Assembly: GCA_963973975.1 (NCBI GenBank)
Contig: CAXBCF010000039.1
Span: 1-13,059, forward strand
DNA: 13,059 nucleotides
Origin: UBA1494_A sp963973975
GTDB taxonomy: Bacteria > Bacteroidota > Bacteroidia > Flavobacteriales_E > Vicingaceae
Direction: 5' to 3'
Shown here: one piece after another, positions 8,011-13,059 of the stretch
How the letters are laid out: each line of letters begins with the position of its first letter
Numbering within the stretch: the stretch's first letter is position 1
The notes under the pieces: model-generated
Databases searched by the model: none
Seen by the model: the letters and a program-made list of their open reading frames with translations, nothing else
What the model was told of the DNA's origin: nothing
Program-made: the position numbers and the translations under genes

Positions 8011-9162
8011 TTAACTAGCCAATGCTTTGCGGCTATTTTGAATACTTTTTTTAACTTTTTCTGTAATATATGTTAGTTGTTCTTTGTCCAATTCAGTATG
8101 CATGGGCAAAGATAATACCTGAGCTGCTAATTGTTCCGCAACTGGGAAAGCTCCTTTTTCATAGCGTGCATCTTTATAAGCTTTTTGTAAATGAAGTGGC
8201 ACCGGATAATAAACCATGGCTGGCACTTTTTCCTCTGACAGACGATTCCTAAGTTCATCTCTGTCAACACCAACAACTTTAAGGGTATATTGGTGAAACA
8301 CATGGCAGGAATTATTCACTCGCATTGGAATGATTAGTTCTTCCATACCTTTAAAAGCTTCATCATAGTGCCAAGCTACTTCTCTTCTTGCATTGTTATA
8401 AGCATCTAAATGCCTCAACTTTACACGTAAAACTGCCGCTTGAATGCTGTCTAAACGAGAATTTATTCCAATTTCATCGTGGTAATAACGCACTTTCATG
8501 CCATGGTTGACAATCATTTCTACTTTTGCTGCAAGAACATCATCGTTGGTGTACAAAGCACCTCCGTCTCCATAGCAACCTAAATTTTTAGATGGAAAAA
8601 ATGAAGTACAGCCAAAATCGCCAATCGTTCCTGCAGCTTGAGAAGTTCCATTAGAAAAATGAAAGTTAGCTCCGATTGATTGCGCACAATCTTCAACAAC
8701 ATATAGTTGGTGTTTCTTAGCTATGCGCATAATTTCTTCCATGTTGGCGCATTGTCCAAAAAGATGGACTGGAATAATGGCTTTTGTTTTAGAAGTGATA
8801 GCGTTTTCAATTTGATTCGGATCAATCAAAAAAGAATCATAGACACAATCAACCAAAACAGGTTTTAATCCCAAAAGTGCAATTACTTCAGCTGTCGCCA
8901 CGAAAGTAAAAGTAGTTGTAATCACCTCATCGCCTGGCTTTAAACCCAAAGCCATTAAAGCAACTTGCAGTGCATCCGTTCCATTTCCACAAGGAATAAC
9001 GTGCTTTACAACTAAATAACTTTCTAATTCTTCTTTAAAATTTTGAACTTCAGGCCCTTTTATAAATGCAGTTGAATCAATAACCGACTGAATTCCTTTA
9101 TCTACCTCCGTCTTAATCTTTTGATATTGACCTTTCAAGTCAACCATCTGAATATCCCTCAT
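8011..9162 (-). CDS. wbpE: DegT/DnrJ/EryC1/StrS aminotransferase, WbpE/WlbC-like
   Basis: This PLP-dependent sugar aminotransferase of 383 aa is predicted to aminate a UDP-3-keto-GlcNAc-uronic acid using glutamate. Recognisable segments are an N-terminal MVDLKGQY, FIKGPEVQNFKEEL (residues 33-46), GNGTDALQVAL (59-69), HLFGQ (133-137), the cofactor-contacting EDCAQ (157-161), and the PLP lysine Lys192 in FFPSKNLGCYGDGGA. GINSRLDSIQAAVLRVKL (232-249) is typical of the sugar aminotransferases. The overall resemblance is to WbpE/WlbC, and the WbpD-like gene three positions downstream supports that role. Acting on the dTDP-4-keto sugar from RfbB is the alternative. The first ATG is preferred over the one at codon 6 because it sits just downstream of a plausible promoter. 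It is the operon's first gene. Confidence 0.87.
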   Translation of the reverse strand: MRDIQMVDLKGQYQKIKTEVDKGIQSVIDSTAFIKGPEVQNFKEELESYLVVKHVIPCGNGTDALQVALMALGLKPGDEVITTTFTFVATAEVIALLGLKPVLVDCVYDSFLIDPNQIENAITSKTKAIIPVHLFGQCANMEEIMRIAKKHQLYVVEDCAQSIGANFHFSNGTSQAAGTIGDFGCTSFFPSKNLGCYGDGGALYTNDDVLAAKVEMIVNHGMKVRYYHDEIGINSRLDSIQAAVLRVKLRHLDAYNNARREVAWHYDEAFKGMEELIIPMRVNNSCHVFHQYTLKVVGVDRDELRNRLSEEKVPAMVYYPVPLHLQKAYKDARYEKGAFPVAEQLAAQVLSLPMHTELDKEQLTYITEKVKKSIQNSRKALAS

Positions 9163-9185
9163 ATATCCACTAGTTTAATGGGCTG

Positions 9186-9193
9186 CGAAGATA
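9186..9193 (-). promoter_or_regulatory. Candidate -7 element of the sugar operon promoter
   Basis: On the minus strand the sequence reads TATCTTCG, one mismatch from the Bacteroidota -7 consensus TAnnTTTG. It is followed by CAGCCC and a short leader of about 20 bases to the aminotransferase ATG. A clear TTG -33 element at the expected 19-21-base spacing is missing: the only TTG is 11 bases away, and a T-rich run occupies the expected place. The position in the divergent spacer is what an operon promoter would need. Confidence 0.5.
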
Positions 9194-9229
9194 CTGTTTT
9201 TAGGCAACTTTCGAGAAAAAAAGTATTGG

Positions 9230-9237
9230 TAATTTAG
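9230..9237 (+). promoter_or_regulatory. Weak candidate -7 element for the barrel-waaA pair
   Basis: TAATTTAG differs from the Bacteroidota -7 consensus TAnnTTTG at one position and lies only 4 bases before the ATG at 9242. If it is real, transcription would start at or next to the start codon, giving a leaderless or nearly leaderless mRNA. No convincing -33 TTG is present, so confidence is low. Confidence 0.22.
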
Positions 9238-9241
9238 CCTC

Positions 9242-10003
9242 ATGAAGATAGCATTTTTAAAGATTCTTATCATTTCACTCTTAGTCTTTGACAGTTTGCC
9301 AACTTTTTCTCAAACAATTACCGATTCAGCAGCTGCATTTCCTTTTGTGAGGTTTCAATACCAAAGAGTTTTTCCTGGTGGCGATTTTGAAACAACCTAT
9401 GGTTCTATGAATGAAATTGGAGGAGCCATTGGATATAAAACCAAATCCAATTGGCAATTCGATATCGAAGCTGGTTATTATTTTGGTGCAGACATTAAGC
9501 GAAAAGATATGCTTAATGACATTATTAATTCAGATGGAAGTGCCACTGATTCAGATGGAGAGTTAATCAAGTTGCTTTATGAAATTCGGGGGATGAACAT
9601 TCTTGCATCTGTTGGAAAAATAATCCCAATTTCTAAAAAAAATCCCAATTCGGGAATTTTACTGAAAGCCGGTGCCGGTTTTTTGCAACACAGAATAAAA
9701 GTGGATTTCAGAGATGGTACAGCTTTCCAACTTTCCGATGAAAACTTAAAAGGCTACGACCGCTTGCACAGAGGAGTAATGTTTAGACAGTTTATTGGCT
9801 ATCAATATTATGGCGTTAAAAATCTGCTCAGCTTTTACATTGGCTTTGAATTTAATGAAGCTTTAACATACAACAAAAGAGAATACAACTACGATGAGCG
9901 TGCTTTTGACACGGATCAAAAACTAGATATCTTGCACGGATTTCGCTTCGGCTGGACCATTCCTATTCGCAGCAGAAATTCTGAAGAGTTTTATTATTAC
10001 TAG
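9242..10003 (+). CDS. Putative outer-membrane beta-barrel protein
   Basis: I do not recognise a named family. The 253-aa product starts with a lysine-containing n-region and a hydrophobic stretch (about residues 3-20). A likely signal peptidase I site after Ser23 (TFS|Q) leaves an N-terminal Gln, matching the Bacteroidota 'Q-rule'. The mature part alternates polar and aromatic or hydrophobic residues, for example NWQFDIEAGYYFG, SGILLKAGAGFLQHRIKV, NLLSFYIGFEFNEALTYN and LHGFRFGWTIPI. This is consistent with an eight-or-so stranded barrel or a related secreted fold, and the chain ends in aromatic residues (FYYY). It is divergent from the sugar operon and 2 bp upstream of waaA, so it is probably co-transcribed with it. 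A role in LPS or the outer membrane is inferred from that position only. Confidence 0.72.
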   Translation: MKIAFLKILIISLLVFDSLPTFSQTITDSAAAFPFVRFQYQRVFPGGDFETTYGSMNEIGGAIGYKTKSNWQFDIEAGYYFGADIKRKDMLNDIINSDGSATDSDGELIKLLYEIRGMNILASVGKIIPISKKNPNSGILLKAGAGFLQHRIKVDFRDGTAFQLSDENLKGYDRLHRGVMFRQFIGYQYYGVKNLLSFYIGFEFNEALTYNKREYNYDERAFDTDQKLDILHGFRFGWTIPIRSRNSEEFYYY

Positions 10004-10005
10004 CA

Positions 10006-11232
10006 ATGTTCTACAACCTCTCACTTCTATTTTTTAGTTGGGGCATACACTTAGCTGCTTTTTTCGGACATTCAAAAGCTAAAAAAATTGTAGTAGGAAA
10101 TAGAGGCTGGCAAAGCAATTTGCGCAACATTAATCCCGAAAAACGAAAAGTAATTTGGTTTCATGCAGCTTCTTTAGGAGAGTTTGAACAAGGCAGACCA
10201 CTGCTTGAAAAATTTAAAAAAGAACAGGAGCAGTATTTTATTTTACTCAGCTTTTTTTCTCCTTCTGGTTATGAAATACATAAAAATTATGCAAAAGCAG
10301 ACCACATTTGCTACTTGCCGCTTGATACCAAACAAAATGCAAAAAAGTTTCTCTCAATTGTACAACCCGAAATGGCCATTTTTATCAAGTATGAATTTTG
10401 GTTCAATTACTTGAAACAACTCCAAAAAAGAAATAGTAAAAGCTATCTGGTTTCGGGAATATTTAATAAAAACTTCATCTTTTTTCAGTGGTATGGCGGC
10501 TGGTTTAGAAATAAACTAGACTTATTCGAACACTTTTTTTTGCAAGATGAATACTCTAAACTTTTACTAGAAAAAGTAGGTTTAAAAAATTGCACGGTAA
10601 CAGGAGACACACGCTTTGACCGAGTAATTGAGTTAAGAAAAACTGAATTTAACAAGCCACTTATTGAACGTTTTTGCACTAATAAAAAAGTAATGATCTT
10701 GGGTAGCGCTTGGGAAAAAGAGATGGAATTCGCTAGAAAATTTAGCGAAGAATCAGAAGAATGGTTCTTCATCATTGCACCGCACGAAATTAATTCTGAA
10801 AAGATTGACAGCTATCTACAATCACTCAAAGTAAGAGGAATAAAATTATCGAACAGCAGCGACAGCCAAAACCTCAGCGAGTACAAGGTATTGGTCATTG
10901 ATCAAATTGGTTTATTATCGAAAATATATCGTTTTGCGAATGTTGCTTTTATTGGCGGGGGTTTTGGAAAAGGCATCCACAATTTATTAGAAGCTGCAGT
11001 TTATGAAGTTCCTGTAATTTTCGGACCGAATTATTCCTTTTTCAAAGAAGCAAAAGATTTGATTGCTTGTGGAGGGGGATTTTCAATTTCAAACTATGCT
11101 GAATTTCAACAAATAGTTTCAACTTTAAGCAAAGAAGAAAACATACAGAAGGCAGCTAGTGCCTCAAAAAAATATGTTTTGAGTGAAGCAGGAGCCACAA
11201 ATAAAATTTACGCTGCATTAACTAGAAGTTAA
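10006..11232 (+). CDS. waaA: 3-deoxy-D-manno-octulosonic acid (Kdo) transferase
   Basis: This GT-B fold glycosyltransferase (family GT30) of 408 aa, close to the usual length of about 420, transfers Kdo from CMP-Kdo to lipid A precursor at the inner membrane's cytoplasmic face. The N-terminus (residues 1-20) is hydrophobic, as expected for the family's membrane anchor. The N-terminal domain has WFHAASLGEFEQGRPLL (51-67), in which Glu59 matches the conserved catalytic glutamate. Further on are KYEFWFNY (128-135), TGDTRFDRV (199-207), and the C-domain donor-site motif GGGFGKGIHNLLEAA (317-331). The first ATG is only 2 bp after the barrel-protein stop, so the two are likely one transcript. Whether it adds one or two Kdo residues cannot be read from the sequence. 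Confidence 0.94.
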   Translation: MFYNLSLLFFSWGIHLAAFFGHSKAKKIVVGNRGWQSNLRNINPEKRKVIWFHAASLGEFEQGRPLLEKFKKEQEQYFILLSFFSPSGYEIHKNYAKADHICYLPLDTKQNAKKFLSIVQPEMAIFIKYEFWFNYLKQLQKRNSKSYLVSGIFNKNFIFFQWYGGWFRNKLDLFEHFFLQDEYSKLLLEKVGLKNCTVTGDTRFDRVIELRKTEFNKPLIERFCTNKKVMILGSAWEKEMEFARKFSEESEEWFFIIAPHEINSEKIDSYLQSLKVRGIKLSNSSDSQNLSEYKVLVIDQIGLLSKIYRFANVAFIGGGFGKGIHNLLEAAVYEVPVIFGPNYSFFKEAKDLIACGGGFSISNYAEFQQIVSTLSKEENIQKAASASKKYVLSEAGATNKIYAALTRS

Positions 11233-11350
11233 AATCAGATTAAATTTTAAAATTACTTTTCAATAGTAGAGCGTTGATTTCTTTTTTAGTAGCTCGAATA
11301 TTAGACTTGTTTTAGCAGGTACATTTACTCTCAACCGCTAAACTTATTAT

Positions 11351-12691
11351 ATGCCTAAAAAAGTTTCCAGCCAGAAAAAGATCTACGTTTTAGATACATC
11401 TGTCATTATTCACGACCATAATTCCTTCCTAAACTTTAAAGATAATGATGTAGCAATACCCATTACTGTTCTTGAAGAATTAGATAATTTCAAAAGAGGA
11501 AATGATACCAAAAACTTCGAAGCGAGAGAATTCACTCGATTAGTTGACAAACTTTCTGAAAATCACACCCTTCAGGAATGGATTCCACTCGATAATTCCC
11601 AAAAGTCACGTTTCAAAATCATCATCTCCGACAATAATTTAAAACTGAACGCTGAGAAGATTTTCGACGAACGTAAAAATGACCATAAAATATTGAATGC
11701 GGCCATTAGTTTGCAAGAGCAAGAGAAAGATTCTTTGGTAATTTTAGTAACGAAAGACATCAACCTCAGAATAAAAGCTAAGGCGCTCAATTTAGTTGCC
11801 GAAGATTACAATACCGGTAAAGTTGCAGATGTATCTGATTTGTATTTGGGAAAAGAGCGAATTGAAAACCTCAGCAGCGAAGTCATCAAGGAAATTTATG
11901 AAAAGGGCTTTTTGGAAGATTGTAGTTTCTTAGAAGATCGCAAACGAAATAACAATTTTTACATCTTAAAAAATGGCAAAGCATCAAGTTTGGCTTTTTA
12001 CAATTGCCATGAAAATAGATTAGACCGTGTTGAAAAACTCAATGCTTATGGAATTGTGCCTAGAAATGCCGAGCAAGCATTTGCGCTTCACGCCATTCTC
12101 AATCCCAATATTAAATTGGTCACCATTCAAGGAGTGGCAGGTACAGGAAAAACTTTGTTAGCGCTAGCAGGTGCAATTGAGCAAAAAAGGGATTTCAAAC
12201 AAATTATTTTAGCTAGACCCATTGTGCCTTTGAGCAATAAAGACATCGGTTTTTTACCAGGAGATATCAAAGATAAGATCAATCCTTATATGGAGCCACT
12301 TTGGGATAATTTGAAGTTTATCAAGAATCAGTTTAGTGAAATGGACAAAAAACACAAGCAAATTCTTGAAATGCAGAAAAATGAAAAAATTGTGATTACT
12401 CCTTTGGCTTATATTCGCGGAAGAAGTTTGTCGGACATTATTTTTATTGTTGATGAAGCTCAAAACCTGACTCCACATGAAGTAAAAACCATTATTACCC
12501 GAGCCGGAGAAAACACCAAAATGATTTTTACCGGAGACATCAATCAAATTGATACGCCGTATTTGGATGAGCACAGCAATGGGCTATCCTATCTCATCGA
12601 TCGTGTGAAGGGAAATAAACTTTATGCGCATGTGGCATTAGAAAAAGGAGAGCGATCAGAATTGGCGAATGTTGCAAATGAACTGCTGTAG
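11351..12691 (+). CDS. phoH: PIN-PhoH fusion ATPase (PhoH family)
   Basis: This 446-aa protein joins an N-terminal PIN nuclease-like domain to a C-terminal PhoH ATPase. The PIN part (about residues 10-165) keeps plausible metal-binding acids: Asp15 in VLDTS, Glu43 in LEELD, Asp111 in NDHKIL and Asp136 in TKDINL. The PhoH part has Walker A GVAGTGKT (261-268), Walker B IIFIVDEAQ (363-371), GDINQID (395-401) and the arginine-containing KGERS (432-436). Related two-domain proteins (YlaK, mycobacterial PhoH2) are linked to RNA unwinding and cleavage, but the role in Bacteroidota is not established. It lies 118 bp after waaA, where I see no clear promoter match, and appears to be its own transcription unit. 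No antitoxin-like partner gene adjoins it. Confidence 0.93.
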   Translation: MPKKVSSQKKIYVLDTSVIIHDHNSFLNFKDNDVAIPITVLEELDNFKRGNDTKNFEAREFTRLVDKLSENHTLQEWIPLDNSQKSRFKIIISDNNLKLNAEKIFDERKNDHKILNAAISLQEQEKDSLVILVTKDINLRIKAKALNLVAEDYNTGKVADVSDLYLGKERIENLSSEVIKEIYEKGFLEDCSFLEDRKRNNNFYILKNGKASSLAFYNCHENRLDRVEKLNAYGIVPRNAEQAFALHAILNPNIKLVTIQGVAGTGKTLLALAGAIEQKRDFKQIILARPIVPLSNKDIGFLPGDIKDKINPYMEPLWDNLKFIKNQFSEMDKKHKQILEMQKNEKIVITPLAYIRGRSLSDIIFIVDEAQNLTPHEVKTIITRAGENTKMIFTGDINQIDTPYLDEHSNGLSYLIDRVKGNKLYAHVALEKGERSELANVANELL

Positions 12692-12714
12692 TTTTGAGGT
12701 ATTGAATTTAAATG

Positions 12715-12752
12715 CCTTTAACAAAGGTTCTTTAAGTGTAAATCAACACTTA
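12715..12752 (+). terminator. Candidate tandem-hairpin terminator after PhoH gene
   Basis: The first hairpin is CCTTT (12715-12719), loop AAC, and AAAGG (12723-12727), followed by TTCTTT. The second is a perfect 7-bp stem, TAAGTGT (12733-12739) and ACACTTA (12746-12752), with a 6-base loop. They start about 24 bases past the stop codon. Neither has a strong uninterrupted U-tract, so efficiency is uncertain. Confidence 0.4.
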
Positions 12753-12753
12753 G

Positions 12754-12774
12754 ATGCTGAAACGAGTTCAGCAT
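12754..12774. repeat. Palindromic repeat ATGCTGAA-N5-TTCAGCAT
   Basis: A perfect 8-bp inverted repeat (12754-12761 and 12767-12774) surrounds the 5-base loop ACGAG and is followed by GACAC. From memory, GCTGAA-loop-TTCAGCATGAC sequences recur as intergenic palindromes in many Bacteroidota genomes. The tiny open frame within it (MLKRVQHDTLV) is a by-product of the palindrome, not a gene. Confidence 0.6.
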
Positions 12775-13036
12775 GACACATTAGTTTGATTTGACATTAG
12801 AAAGATAAATAGTTAAAAGGCATTTTCTAACCGACAAGTTAACAAATACTTACGCAAAGGAGCCGCAAAGTTTAAAACTAATAAACAACCTGATTCCTAG
12901 TTAAAAAATACGTAACTCGTAATTCTTTTCTTCATCCTTCATCCTTCATCCTTTTCACGCTGAGCGAAGTCGAAAGGCATCCTTCATCCAATTTCTTAAT
13001 TCTATTGACCATGCCTGAAAAAAGTTGACACATTTG

Positions 13037-13055
13037 GTTCATTAAAACAATGAAC
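13037..13055. repeat. Inverted repeat at the right window edge
   Basis: A perfect 7-bp inverted repeat, GTTCATT (13037-13043) and AATGAAC (13049-13055), has the 5-base loop AAAAC. It follows a CCTGAAAAAAGTTGACACAT stretch (13014-13033). The context resembles the terminal region of some insertion sequences, but the window ends before any transposase could be seen. Confidence 0.35.
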
Positions 13056-13059
13056 AAAT

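Larger units (their letters stand above)
12692..13059. repeat. Gene-free tail with hairpins and repeat motifs
   Basis: No gene is seen here. In order it holds three hairpins (12715-12774), a pair of CGCAAAG units (12853-12859 and 12864-12870), and a variant ACTCGTAATT (12915-12924). It continues with CCTTCATCC at 12936-12944, 12943-12951 and 12981-12989, and a CTGAGCGAAGTCGAAAG element (12959-12975). The 12980-13001 stretch is identical to 110-131. The motif set and orientation match the spacers at 1-221 and 1494-1775. The last 50 bases contain another inverted repeat and may begin a new feature cut by the window edge. Confidence 0.65.

Noticed and set aside
1776..9162. The operon as a new defence or specialised-metabolite system
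   Set aside because: Every gene belongs to a well-known nucleotide-sugar family, and no nuclease, sensor or assembly-line enzyme is present.
10485..10775. A 96-codon open frame on the minus strand within waaA
   Set aside because: It is covered completely by the well-supported Kdo transferase gene, and its product is low-complexity (Ser/Lys/Phe-rich) with no motif.
12254..12574. A 106-codon open frame on the minus strand inside the PhoH gene
   Set aside because: It lies entirely within the conserved ATPase domain on the other strand, shows no recognisable motif and has no separate promoter. It is a shadow of the real gene.
12754..12789. Tiny open frame MLKRVQHDTLV
   Set aside because: It arises from the ATGCTGAA palindrome and has no independent coding evidence.
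13011..13028. ATG at 13011 as the start of a new gene
   Set aside because: The frame stops after five codons (MPEKS), so it is not a gene start.

Overview
The window looks like a chromosomal segment of a Gram-negative Bacteroidota (Flavobacteriales-like; genus not resolved). The evidence is low-GC coding sequence, A/T-rich start regions without Shine-Dalgarno sequences, a promoter element resembling the Bacteroidota -7 box TAnnTTTG, a signal peptide that fits the Bacteroidota 'Q-rule', an LPS Kdo transferase, and a GlyA of the type I associate with this phylum. All eleven genes called appear intact. No tRNA, rRNA, CRISPR array or complete mobile element was seen.

Layout: a repeat-rich spacer (1-221) precedes glyA (222-1493, +). 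A second repeat-rich spacer (1494-1775) separates glyA from a convergent, tightly packed seven-gene minus-strand operon (9162 down to 1776). In transcription order the operon is a WbpE-like aminotransferase, UDP-glucose 6-dehydrogenase, UDP-glucuronate decarboxylase, a WbpD/WlbB-like N-acetyltransferase, a WbpO/TviB-like UDP-HexNAc dehydrogenase, dTDP-glucose 4,6-dehydratase, and a WbpP/TviC-like UDP-HexNAc 4-epimerase. Junctions range from 4-bp ATGA overlaps to 15-bp gaps. A 79-bp divergent promoter region (9163-9241) separates the operon from a plus-strand pair: a putative outer-membrane barrel protein and waaA (Kdo transferase), 2 bp apart. A PIN-PhoH ATPase (11351-12691, +) follows, and then a 368-bp gene-free tail with hairpins and repeat motifs.

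How the genes fit together: the operon makes activated sugars for surface polysaccharide. Ugd plus Uxs give UDP-GlcA and then UDP-xylose. The WbpP-like and WbpO-like pair fits UDP-GalNAc/UDP-GalNAcA synthesis, as in Vi antigen and the P. aeruginosa O6 antigen. The WbpE-like and WbpD-like enzymes are the amination and N-acetylation steps towards UDP-GlcNAc(3NAc)A. The intervening WbpB/WlbA-type 3-oxidase is absent from the window. RfbB makes dTDP-4-keto-6-deoxyglucose, but RfbA, RfbC and RfbD are not here. No glycosyltransferase, flippase or polymerase lies within the operon, so it is a precursor-supply unit. The waaA pair adds an LPS-core function next door.

I did not find a clearly new biological system. 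The items most worth a second look are the operon's pathway gaps, the interleaving of two pathways in it, the barrel-waaA pairing, and the same-orientation mosaic of short repeats in the three largest gene-free spacers.
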